Source: an uncultured Corynebacterium sp.
GTDB lineage: Bacteria; Actinomycetota; Actinomycetes; Mycobacteriales; Mycobacteriaceae
Reading direction: 5' to 3'
Length of the DNA: 13,777 bases
Assembly (NCBI RefSeq): GCF_937999985.1
Contig: NZ_CALLDG010000014.1
Coordinates: 1 to 13,777, forward strand
Part shown: positions 5,214-11,311 of the stretch, piece after piece
Numbering within the stretch: the stretch's first letter is position 1
Layout of the letters: each line of letters begins with the position of its first letter
Notes under the pieces: model-generated
Told to the model about the DNA's origin: nothing
The model's input: only the letters and a program-made list of their open reading frames with translations
The model's database searches: none
Program-made: the position numbers and the translations under genes

Positions 5214-6524
5214 GTGACTTCTCCGCAGAATTCGTCCACTCAGAACTCTCAACAGCACAACACTCCTTTGGCGGAGCTGGATCCTCAGGTCGCAGAAGCC
5301 ATCGCAGGTGAGCTGCGCCGCCAGCGCACCACCCTGGAGATGATTGCCTCGGAGAACTTTGTGCCGCGCGCTGTGCTGCAGGCACAGGGCTCGGTTCTCA
5401 CCAATAAGTACGCCGAGGGCTACCCGGGCCGCCGTTACTACGGCGGTTGCGAGCACGTGGATGTCATTGAAGACCTGGCCCGCGACCGCGCCAAGCAGGT
5501 CTTCGGCGCGGAGTTCGCCAACGTGCAGCCTCACGCCGGTGCGCAGGCTAACGCAGCAGTCCTGATGTCCCTGGCCAACCCGGGTGACAAGATCATGGGT
5601 CTGTCCCTAGCACACGGTGGCCACCTGACCCACGGCATGCACCTGAACTTCTCCGGCAAGCTCTACGAGGTCGCCGCTTACGAGGTGGATCCGGAGACGT
5701 TCCGCCTGGACATGGACAAGATCCGCGAGCAGGCCATTGCGGAGAAGCCGCAGGTGCTGATCGCCGGCTGGTCCGCATACCCGCGCCACCAGGACTTCGC
5801 AGCTTTCAAGTCCATCGCCGATGAGGTTGGGGCGAAGCTGTGGGTGGACATGGCTCACTTCGCTGGCCTGGTTGCCGCGGACCTGCACCCGTCGCCGGTT
5901 CCGCACGCCGACGTGGTCTCCACCACCGTGCACAAGACCCTGGGTGGCCCGCGCTCCGGCATGATCCTGGCTAAGCAGGAGTACGCCAAGAAGCTGAACT
6001 CCTCCGTCTTCCCGGGCCAGCAGGGCGGCCCGCTGATGCACGCCGTCGCCGCTAAGGCTGTGGCCATGAAGGTTGCTCAGACCGACGAGTTCCGCGATCG
6101 TCAGCAGCGTACGCTCGAGGGCGCGAAGATCCTGGCGGAGCGCCTGAACGCTCAGGATACGAAGGACGCTGGTGTGCAGGTTCTCACCGGCGGCACCGAC
6201 GTACACCTGGTGCTGGTTGACCTGCGCAACTCTCAGCTGGACGGCCAGCAGGGCGAAGACCTGCTGCACGAGGTCGGCATCACCGTCAACCGCAATGCTG
6301 TCCCCTTTGATCCGCGTCCGCCGATGGTCACTTCCGGCCTGCGCATCGGTACCTCCGCCCTGGCTTCCCGTGGTCTGGATACCGAGGCCTTCACCGAGGT
6401 CGCAGACGTCATCGGTACCGCTCTGGCCGGCAACGCGGACATCGCTGCGCTGCGCGCCCGCGTGGACAAGATCGCCGAGGACTTCCCGCTGTACGAGGGC
6501 CTGGAAGACTGGAAGCTGGTCTAA
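5214..6524 (+). CDS. glyA: Serine hydroxymethyltransferase GlyA
   Basis: GlyA is a cytosolic PLP enzyme that converts serine and tetrahydrofolate to glycine and 5,10-methylene-tetrahydrofolate, the main source of one-carbon units. The 436-residue product has the full set of family blocks: TLEMIASENFVP, NKYAEGYPGRRYYGG, VQPHAGAQAN, WVDMAHFAGLVA and VVSTTVHKTLGGPRSG, where K241 should bind PLP as the internal aldimine. It ends LYEGLEDW, very close to what I recall of C. glutamicum GlyA. I chose GTG 5214 (MTSPQ) because GGAAGG lies 11 nt upstream and the C. glutamicum protein starts at a similar point. TTG 5205 in the same frame is only 2 nt after that site. pncA follows after 66 nt on the same strand with no terminator between, so the two probably form an operon. 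Confidence 0.96.
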   Translation: MTSPQNSSTQNSQQHNTPLAELDPQVAEAIAGELRRQRTTLEMIASENFVPRAVLQAQGSVLTNKYAEGYPGRRYYGGCEHVDVIEDLARDRAKQVFGAEFANVQPHAGAQANAAVLMSLANPGDKIMGLSLAHGGHLTHGMHLNFSGKLYEVAAYEVDPETFRLDMDKIREQAIAEKPQVLIAGWSAYPRHQDFAAFKSIADEVGAKLWVDMAHFAGLVAADLHPSPVPHADVVSTTVHKTLGGPRSGMILAKQEYAKKLNSSVFPGQQGGPLMHAVAAKAVAMKVAQTDEFRDRQQRTLEGAKILAERLNAQDTKDAGVQVLTGGTDVHLVLVDLRNSQLDGQQGEDLLHEVGITVNRNAVPFDPRPPMVTSGLRIGTSALASRGLDTEAFTEVADVIGTALAGNADIAALRARVDKIAEDFPLYEGLEDWKLV

Positions 6525-6590
6525 GGAGCCCAGCGGCTGCAAAGCACGCGGCTCTGAGAAAAGCGGCTATAAGGATTGGGGTTTAGCACT

Positions 6591-7229
6591 ATGGTCAGCA
6601 CGCAGGTGAAGGATGCAATCGTCGTCGTCGACGTTCAAAACGACTTCGTCGATGGTTCCCTGGGAACCGACCGGGGCCTAGAAGTGGCACGGGGGATCAA
6701 CGCCTGGCTGGGCGGCCTGGTGCACACCGAGGAGGAGGAAGCCGAAGCCGACGCCGGCTCCCCGGCTGCCGCCCGCCCGCTCATCGTCGGCACAAAGGAT
6801 TGGCACATCAGGCCCGAAGGCCACTTCGCGCCAGAGGGGGAGGAGCCGGACTACAAGGACACCTGGCCGGTCCACTGCGTAGCCGACACGCACGGCGCGC
6901 AGGTCTGTGCCGAGCTGAACCCCGAACTGGTGGACGCCTGGTTCCACAAGGGCGAATACACCGCTGCCTATTCCGGCTTTGAAGGTCACCTCGCAGATGA
7001 GGAACAGACCCTTCAACAGTGGCTGAATTTCCACGAGGTGGAGAACGTGACGATCGTGGGTATCGCCACCGACTTCTGCGTGCGCGCTACAGCCGAAGAT
7101 GCGCTTCGAGCGGGCTTCGGCGTGACGGTTATCGAGGATCTTTGCGCGGCGGTGAGCGAGGACGGCGCTACTCAGGCTCTGGACGCCCTCAGGGCTGCCG
7201 GCGCCGAGGTTATCAGCCAACCCCGCTAG
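6591..7229 (+). CDS. pncA: Nicotinamidase / pyrazinamidase PncA
   Basis: PncA hydrolyses nicotinamide to nicotinate and ammonia in the NAD salvage pathway; the same enzyme activates pyrazinamide. The 212-residue product has the complete isochorismatase-fold triad D14 (VDVQNDF), K120 (HKGEY) and C163 (ATDFCV), and the metal ligands D70, H72 and H78 (DWHIRPEGH) with H95, matching D49, H51, H57 and H71 of the M. tuberculosis enzyme. An acidic, low-complexity insert at about 46-63 makes it longer than the usual 186 residues. ATG 6591 is preferred. A TTG at 6576 directly abuts AAGGA, too close to be used; a GGGG tract lies 9 nt before the ATG. It follows glyA and is closed by a hairpin that includes its own stop codon. 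Confidence 0.93.
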   Translation: MVSTQVKDAIVVVDVQNDFVDGSLGTDRGLEVARGINAWLGGLVHTEEEEAEADAGSPAAARPLIVGTKDWHIRPEGHFAPEGEEPDYKDTWPVHCVADTHGAQVCAELNPELVDAWFHKGEYTAAYSGFEGHLADEEQTLQQWLNFHEVENVTIVGIATDFCVRATAEDALRAGFGVTVIEDLCAAVSEDGATQALDALRAAGAEVISQPR

Positions 7230-7248
7230 CCATCCCGCGCTAGCGGGG
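7221..7248 (+). terminator. Hairpin overlapping the pncA stop codon
   Basis: CCCCGCTAG (7221-7229) pairs perfectly with CTAGCGGGG (7240-7248) across a 10-nt loop. The left arm contains the pncA TAG. No T-run follows, so it may be a non-canonical terminator or an mRNA 3'-end stabiliser. Confidence 0.5.
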
Positions 7249-7303
7249 CATAAGGGGGGGCGATGGTGCGGGGGCGTCACTGAGTAAGAAACAGCGACAA
7301 CAT

Positions 7304-7323
7304 CTGCGCCAAAGCGCAGCTTT
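7304..7323 (+). terminator. Second weak hairpin after pncA
   Basis: CTGCGC-CAAA-GCGCAG is a perfect 6-4-6 stem followed by CTTT. With the hairpin at 7221 it may end the glyA-pncA transcript before the next gene. Confidence 0.35.
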
Positions 7324-7339
7324 ACGCGACTGTTCCACG

Positions 7340-7345
7340 TAGCGT
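7340..7345 (+). promoter_or_regulatory. Possible -10 box, leaderless start of crotonase gene
   Basis: TAGCGT fits TAnnnT and ends 7 nt before the ATG at 7353. No Shine-Dalgarno sequence precedes this ATG. The -35 is not recognisable, so support is modest. Confidence 0.4.
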
Positions 7346-7352
7346 AACCAGT

Positions 7353-8153
7353 ATGAGTGAAAACACTAATCTTGTGCTGGTCGAGGACAAGGCCGGCGTA
7401 CGATACATCACCATCAACCGCGCGGAGGCATACAATTCCCTAGACAAGGGGCTGCGTCTTGCGCTGATCGAGGCTTTCCGCAACGCACAAAAGGATTCCG
7501 AAGAACTCGGTTCCGCCGTGCGTGCCGTGGTGCTGCGCGCCAACGGTAAGGCATTTTGCTCCGGGCAGGATCTGAAGGAACAGCTGCGGGATACGCAAAA
7601 CCGCACGGGGATGGAAAAGGTGGTGGAGGAGTACAACCCGATGACTGAGCTCCTCGCCGGGATCAGCGTGCCGACGATCGCCGCGCTCCAAGGGCCAGCG
7701 GCTGGCGCAGGTTGGGGGTTGGCAATGGCCTGTGACTTCCGCGTGATGTCTACGGCAGCCTCTTTCAAGGGCGCCTTCACGGGCGTGGGGCTGGCGGCGG
7801 ACTCGGGCCTGTCGCAGACCCTCGTGGACTGCGTGGGCCGTGCGAAGGCCCTGCAGTTGCTGCTCTTGGACCGCAAGGTGCCTGCCGAGGAAGCCGCGGA
7901 GCTGGGCTTGGTAGAACAGCTCGTAGAGCCGGCCGAGCTCGAGGCGACCGTGGAGAAACTGGCTAACGACTTCGCCGCTGGCCCGACTGCAGCATATAAG
8001 GAGATGAAGGCGCTGGTGAAGAACACCGCGGCGGTTAGCGATGCTGTCGCAGCAGAGGCGGAGGCGCAGCTACGCCTGTTTAACACCGCCGACCATAGCG
8101 AAGCGGTGGCCGCCTTCCTAGGAAAGCGACCACCGCAGTTTAAGGGGGAGTAA
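7353..8153 (+). CDS. Crotonase-fold enzyme, isomerase-like (PaaG/enoyl-CoA isomerase type)
   Basis: This 266-residue protein belongs to the enoyl-CoA hydratase/isomerase superfamily. FCSGQDL (68-74) and GPAAGAGWGLAMACDF (114-129) form the CoA site and oxyanion hole. The two glutamates used by true hydratases are missing: the position in GGGCELA is G122 here and the second is F142. Instead there is D150 in GLAADSG, the place of the catalytic aspartate in PaaG-type isomerases and some dehalogenases. I therefore expect an isomerase acting on an acyl- or ring-epoxide-CoA rather than a hydratase; substrate unknown. There are no other phenylacetate genes nearby. It converges with the acyl-CoA dehydrogenase gene 9 nt away with no terminator, so the two transcripts probably overlap at their 3' ends. 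Confidence 0.85.
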   Translation: MSENTNLVLVEDKAGVRYITINRAEAYNSLDKGLRLALIEAFRNAQKDSEELGSAVRAVVLRANGKAFCSGQDLKEQLRDTQNRTGMEKVVEEYNPMTELLAGISVPTIAALQGPAAGAGWGLAMACDFRVMSTAASFKGAFTGVGLAADSGLSQTLVDCVGRAKALQLLLLDRKVPAEEAAELGLVEQLVEPAELEATVEKLANDFAAGPTAAYKEMKALVKNTAAVSDAVAAEAEAQLRLFNTADHSEAVAAFLGKRPPQFKGE

Positions 8154-8162
8154 GGATAGACC

Positions 8163-9338
8163 TTACTTCTCGCCCTTGGCCAGGCGGCGAGAGATGATCT
8201 CGATCATGATCTCGTTCGGGCCGCCGTAGATCGGCTGAACGCGGGAGTCCAGGTAGTGGGTGGAGATCGGGTACTCCAGCATGAAGCCGTAGCCGCCGTG
8301 CAGCTGCAGAGCCTCGTTGACAACCTCGATCTGCAGCTCGGTGGTCTGGTACTTAGCCATTGCGCCGGTGACCTCGTCCAGGGTGCCGTTGACCTTCTCC
8401 ATGATGCAGGCATCAACGAAGGACTGGGAGCCCTGGATGTTGGTGGCCATCTTGGCCAGCTCCCAGCGGTATGCCTGGTGGTCGATCAGGCGCTGACCGA
8501 AGGTCTTGCGGTCCTGAGAGTGCTTGTAAACCAGGTCGAATGCGCGGCGGGAGGTAGCGATGGAGCCCACGGCGATGGACAGGCGCTCCTGTGCCAGGTT
8601 GGTGCGCAGGTAGCCGAATGCGGCGCCCTCTTCGCCCAGCAGGTTCTCCTTCGGAACGCGGGTGTCCTCGAAGGACAGCTCAGCGGTGTCCTGGGACTTC
8701 AGGCCGACCTTCTTCAGCGGGCCGGTCTTGGTGTAGCCCTCCATGCCGTCCTCAACGATCAGCATGGAAACGCCTGCGCGGCCCTTCTCCGGGTTGGTGA
8801 CGACGACCAGCAGGGTGAAGTCTGCCTGGACACCGTTGGAGATGAAGGTCTTCGCGCCGTTGACGATGTAGTCGCCGTTCTCGTCCTTCTTCGCGAAGGT
8901 GCGGATGCCAGCCAGGTCAGCGCCTGCGCCCGGCTCGGTCATGGCCAGTGCGGCGATCTTCTCACCGGCGCACAGCGGCTTCAGGAAACGCTCCTTCTGC
9001 TCGTCGTTGCCGAAGCGCTGCAGGTAGGGGATGACCAGGTCGTTGATGGTCTGGATGCCCACGATAACGGAACCGGAGTCAGCCTTAGCCAGCTCCTCGG
9101 TCAGCACGGCGTTGAAGCGGTAGTCGTTCTCCATACCGCCGCCGCCGAACTGCTCCGGAGCCATCATGCCCAGCAGACCCTGCTGGCCGGCCTTCTGGAA
9201 CATCTCGCGGTCGCAGTAGCCCTGCTCGTGCCAGCGGTCAACGTTCGGGGCGATCTCGGCCTTCACGAAGTCCGCGCAGGCCTCGCGGAACATGTTGTGC
9301 TCTTCTTCGAAAATGTTGCGTGGCAGGAAGTTCTTCAT
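8163..9338 (-). CDS. Acyl-CoA dehydrogenase, long-chain (LCAD) type
   Basis: This FAD enzyme introduces the trans-2 double bond into acyl-CoA in beta-oxidation and passes electrons to ETF. The 391 residues cover the usual N-terminal helical, middle beta and C-terminal helical domains. LAMTEPGAGADLAG (131-144) and the FISNG block (165-169) contact FAD and substrate. The MCAD-type catalytic glutamate near the C-terminus (IYEGT) is replaced: here the text is IYGGPNEIM with G372. E251 in AQERLSIA matches the catalytic glutamate of LCAD and isovaleryl-CoA dehydrogenases, so activity should be intact. AAAGGA lies 4 nt before the ATG. Substrate length cannot be told from sequence. Confidence 0.93.
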   Translation of the reverse strand: MKNFLPRNIFEEEHNMFREACADFVKAEIAPNVDRWHEQGYCDREMFQKAGQQGLLGMMAPEQFGGGGMENDYRFNAVLTEELAKADSGSVIVGIQTINDLVIPYLQRFGNDEQKERFLKPLCAGEKIAALAMTEPGAGADLAGIRTFAKKDENGDYIVNGAKTFISNGVQADFTLLVVVTNPEKGRAGVSMLIVEDGMEGYTKTGPLKKVGLKSQDTAELSFEDTRVPKENLLGEEGAAFGYLRTNLAQERLSIAVGSIATSRRAFDLVYKHSQDRKTFGQRLIDHQAYRWELAKMATNIQGSQSFVDACIMEKVNGTLDEVTGAMAKYQTTELQIEVVNEALQLHGGYGFMLEYPISTHYLDSRVQPIYGGPNEIMIEIISRRLAKGEK

Positions 9339-9507
9339 GGGTTCCTTTCAAACCAAGACGTTGGCTGCTTGAACTGCCGAACTTGAACTACTGGAATATC
9401 AGCAGCGTGCGTAGCGCCAGTGGCAGCAATGTCGGTTATAGAGATTTCTGTGTGTTGCAGTTCGATGTCGCGGCACTATTGTGACGTGCATCTCTGCGTT
9501 GTTTATG

Positions 9508-9513
9508 AGAATA
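9508..9513 (-). promoter_or_regulatory. Possible -10 box of the acyl-CoA dehydrogenase gene
   Basis: On the minus strand TATTCT fits the -10 pattern, giving a leader of about 160 nt. TATAAC further down (about 9435-9440) is another candidate. Neither has a good -35. A direct repeat TTGAACT (9369-9375 and 9383-9389) lies near the gene start. Confidence 0.25.
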
Positions 9514-9573
9514 GCATTTCTTTGGGGTGAAAGTACAAGGAAACCCCTCGATATTGGGCGAAAACACACTGTT

Positions 9574-9586
9574 ATGTGTCGCACAT
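9574..9586. promoter_or_regulatory. Short palindrome ATGTG-TCG-CACAT
   Basis: A perfect 5-3-5 inverted repeat upstream of the acyl-CoA dehydrogenase gene. It does not match the GlxR (CRP-like) consensus TGTGA-N6-TCACA because the spacer is 3 nt. Possible operator of an unknown regulator. Confidence 0.25.
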
Positions 9587-9651
9587 GGTTGCCACTTCAC
9601 CCCTGCGGGCAGATCTAGCCACCCCCGCCTGAAAAAAGCCCAGGTCAACTA

Positions 9652-9677
9652 TTTATTCAACATTTTTGTTGTTTAAA
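9652..9677. promoter_or_regulatory. AT-rich 26-bp near-palindrome before a strong promoter
   Basis: TTTA-N2-CAACA-TTTT-TGTTG-N2-TAAA is symmetric apart from the two N2 positions. It ends 2 nt before the perfect TTGACA at 9680, where an activator site or UP-like element would act. Confidence 0.45.
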
Positions 9678-9679
9678 TA

Positions 9680-9709
9680 TTGACAAGCCAAGTGAGGCTT
9701 GGCTAACCT
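9680..9709 (+). promoter_or_regulatory. Strong plus-strand promoter
   Basis: A perfect -35 TTGACA (9680-9685) is followed after 18 nt by TAACCT (9704-9709), which fits TAnnnT. The spacer contains a perfect inverted repeat, AGCCAAG-TGAGG-CTTGGCT (9686-9704). Transcription would start near 9716. The next plus-strand protein gene begins only at 10473, beyond a terminator at 10039. Confidence 0.6.
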
Positions 9710-9711
9710 CT
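9693..9711. promoter_or_regulatory. DtxR-like iron box overlapping the -10
   Basis: TGAGGCTTGGCTAACCTCT matches the 19-bp DtxR consensus (TWAGGTWAGSCTWACCTWA) at 14 positions by hand alignment; the right half GGCTAACCT is perfect and the inner 15 bp match at 13. It covers the -10 element, the usual place for DtxR repression. If real, the promoter would be on in iron shortage. Confidence 0.45.
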
Positions 9712-9715
9712 TGGA

Positions 9716-10041
9716 TGTGTCGCAGGCTAGTCACCTGAGGCGCACTGCAGTTGTGGAATATGTTGCAGCACCTGTCGAAAGTTCAGTTGTCGGCGCAGTA
9801 TTCATGCGACGAGGGTTTCTCTCTTCTCCCCGAAGCGCATGAGCATCGGTAGCCACTTTCTCCTCCGAGGTGCTGTGGTTGTTCATCCGGTTACCCGGCA
9901 ACCGTCAGCTTCGTCACCTGGAGGTTGCTTACCGGATAAAGCTTCTGATGGCTCGTCACCATCGAAGGCCCAAGGTCAATGGCCAAAGGCGAAAAGGCGA
10001 GGAAAGGTCCGAAATATCGGGCTTATCCTCGCCTTTTTCTT
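9716..10041 (+). ncRNA. Putative small RNA of about 325 nt
   Basis: The stretch lies between the promoter at 9680-9709 and the terminator at 9991-10039. No frame has a convincing start with a ribosome site and a stop before the terminator; a 30-codon frame at 9760-9852 has only a weak site. The transcript can fold: ATCCGGT pairs with ACCGGAT and, inside it, GCAACC with GGTTGC (about 9884-9937). It does not show the hallmark motifs of tmRNA, RNase P RNA, SRP RNA or the 6C RNA that I could check by eye. The prediction rests on the promoter and terminator alone, and the terminator may primarily serve DUF5997 on the other strand. Confidence 0.4.
9991..10039. terminator. Bidirectional Rho-independent terminator
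   Basis: AAAAGGCGAGGA (9992-10003) pairs with TCCTCGCCTTTT (10026-10037): eight pairs GGCGAGGA/TCCTCGCC plus four A-T pairs. On the plus strand TTTTTCTTATT follows the stem; on the minus strand TTTT follows. It stands 28 nt after the DUF5997 stop on the minus strand and at the end of the putative small RNA on the plus strand. Confidence 0.9.
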
Positions 10042-10066
10042 ATTCTTGTGCCGCCTCTAGCTGAAC

Positions 10067-10435
10067 TTATTGACGCCCCGTCTCCTCGCGCTCACTAGCC
10101 AACTTACGGCGAGCTTCTCGCAGCCACTCCGGCTGCTTTTCAAGCAATGCCTTAATCTCCGCGGTCGTCAGTGGCTTGTCCATGTCATTGTTCTTCAGCG
10201 ACGTAATGCTAATGCCCAGCTTGCGAGCTACCTCGGGGCGGGGGTGCGGCCCCTCTCGGCGCAGCGTCTGTAGCCACTCGGGCGGGTTCTTCTGCAGCTC
10301 CACGAATTGCTCATGGGTAAGTGCGGAATCCTGGAACTCCTGCGGGGTGGCCGGAAGGTAGATCGCCAGCTTCTTTGCGGCGGTGGCGGGCTTCATGGGC
10401 GGGCCGGACTTGTAACTCGGGTTCGCGTCAGTCAT
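10067..10435 (-). CDS. DUF5997 family protein
   Basis: This small, soluble, charged protein of 122 residues resembles the actinobacterial DUF5997 family (from memory), including the PPMKPATAAKKLAIYLP block near the N-terminus. Two stretches look duplicated: LTHEQFVELQKNPPEWLQTLRR (39-60, written here in part) and a second ending EKQPEWLREARR (99-110), sharing L-T-x5-L-x3-PEWL-x3-RR spacing. Between them, RPEVARKLGISITSLKNN (66-83) looks like a helix-turn-helix. Function is not known to me; DNA binding is an inference. ATG 10435 is preferred because TAGAAT on the minus strand ends exactly 7 nt upstream, giving a leaderless mRNA; ATGs at 10441 and 10444 fall inside the promoter. It diverges from the LysR-domain gene. 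Confidence 0.8.
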   Translation of the reverse strand: MTDANPSYKSGPPMKPATAAKKLAIYLPATPQEFQDSALTHEQFVELQKNPPEWLQTLRREGPHPRPEVARKLGISITSLKNNDMDKPLTTAEIKALLEKQPEWLREARRKLASEREETGRQ

Positions 10436-10472
10436 GTTCATCATTCTAATGAACGGCTCTATTATTGGTGCC
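10436..10472. promoter_or_regulatory. Divergent leaderless promoters with shared operator-like palindrome
   Basis: In 37 bp there is TATTAT (10460-10465) on the plus strand, 7 nt before ATG 10473, and TAGAAT on the minus strand (10448-10443), 7 nt before ATG 10435. Neither gene has a Shine-Dalgarno site. The inverted repeat GTTCAT-N7-ATGAAC (10436-10441 and 10449-10454) covers the minus-strand -10 and lies within the promoter zone of the plus-strand gene, so one bound protein could control both. Confidence 0.6.
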
Positions 10473-11180
10473 ATGCCCACTCAGCAGAACCGCACCGCGA
10501 AGCCGCGCCAGCACTTAAAAGTTGTCTTTAGTACTGGCGTGCAGCCGGATAAGTGGTTCCGGCGCTTTGACGAGCGGGTTCCTGGATGGAAGATCGCCAG
10601 CGCGGGCACCGACAACCCGTTGCCCTATATTCGCGCAGGTCAGGCGGATGTTGCATTGGTTCGCCTCCCGGTGGAGGGGTCCGAGCGTCCGGCCGACATG
10701 CACGAGGTTGCCCTCTATGAGGAGCAGATCGGCGTCGCTGCCCCTAAGGAGCATCCCATTAAGGTTATGGAATCCATCGACTTCCGGGAGCTGACCGACG
10801 AGAAGCTGATGTACGTCACCCCGTCTACCGGCTGGGATGACGTGGCGGCTCTGCGTGAAGCCCTGCAGGTTGTTGCCGCAAACGTTGGTATCGCCGTCGC
10901 GCCGCGCCCCTTGCTGCGGGCTATTAACCAGCGCGGGGTGGTGCATCGGGATCTTTTGGGAATTGACGCCACCACGTGCCCCCGCACCCGTGTTGCTCTT
11001 ATGTGGCTTACCGAATCTGACAGTGACGTCATCCAGGACTTCGTCGGGATATGTAAAGGGCGCACTGCGAGCAGCTCGCGACAGGTGGCTAGACAGGGAC
11101 GTGGTGGCGTCAATAAAAGGGCAGATAAAACAAAGAAAAGAGGGAAGAAAAAGACCTCCCAAGGCGCGCGGCGAAAATAA
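10473..11180 (+). CDS. LysR-type substrate-binding domain protein without HTH
   Basis: Residues 15-195 of this 235-residue protein look like the effector-binding (type 2 periplasmic-binding fold) domain of LysR-type regulators: LKVVFSTGVQPDKW, then the typical IRAGQADVALVRLP, YEEQIGVAAPKEHP and VGIAVAPRPLLRA. The N-terminal winged HTH of normal LysR proteins is absent and nothing upstream could encode it. There is no signal peptide, so it should be cytosolic. From about residue 200 a strongly basic tail follows (KRADKTKKRGKKK), longer than I remember for relatives, which tend to end near GRTA-SSR. The dispersed motif GGCGTCAATA sits in this tail (11106-11115). The gene diverges from DUF5997, an arrangement I recall in other actinobacteria. 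ATG 10473 lies 7 nt after TATTAT; a frame start at 10434 lies inside DUF5997. Confidence 0.82.
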   Translation: MPTQQNRTAKPRQHLKVVFSTGVQPDKWFRRFDERVPGWKIASAGTDNPLPYIRAGQADVALVRLPVEGSERPADMHEVALYEEQIGVAAPKEHPIKVMESIDFRELTDEKLMYVTPSTGWDDVAALREALQVVAANVGIAVAPRPLLRAINQRGVVHRDLLGIDATTCPRTRVALMWLTESDSDVIQDFVGICKGRTASSSRQVARQGRGGVNKRADKTKKRGKKKTSQGARRK

Positions 11181-11311
11181 AGAATTGGTTCCGATTGGGT
11201 TAAAGATCCTAAACAACACGTGCATTTTTCGTTGGAACACTATTAGGAATGAAGGGGTATGGCTTTTGCAATAAGCGAGAGCTGAAAAGAACCGACAGAA
11301 AGGTATTAGTA
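11181..11311 (+). other. Intergenic region before the LGFP lipoprotein gene
   Basis: AT-richer than its surroundings. There is no terminator after the LysR-domain gene. Candidate -10 boxes (TATTAG at 11241, TATGGC at 11258) lack good -35 partners, so I cannot place the promoter with confidence. Confidence 0.4.

Noticed and set aside
8256..9386. A 376-residue plus-strand frame opposite the acyl-CoA dehydrogenase gene
   Set aside because: The minus-strand product has complete family motifs; the plus-strand translation is valine/leucine/glutamine-rich noise.
9574..9586. GlxR (CRP-like) binding site
   Set aside because: The palindrome has a 3-nt spacer, whereas GlxR sites need 6 nt between TGTGA and TCACA.
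9715..9738. A leaderless 7-residue leader peptide (MCRRLVT) at the predicted transcript start
   Set aside because: It does not match the cysteine leader peptides known in actinobacteria closely enough, and no regulated gene follows.
9760..9852. A 30-codon frame inside the putative small RNA
   Set aside because: The ribosome site is weak and codon choice is not like that of the neighbouring genes; kept only as a possibility.
9839..10064. Plus-strand frames of 64-73 residues at 9839 and 9870
   Set aside because: Both run through the strong terminator hairpin at 9991-10039, lack ribosome sites and show no protein-like composition.
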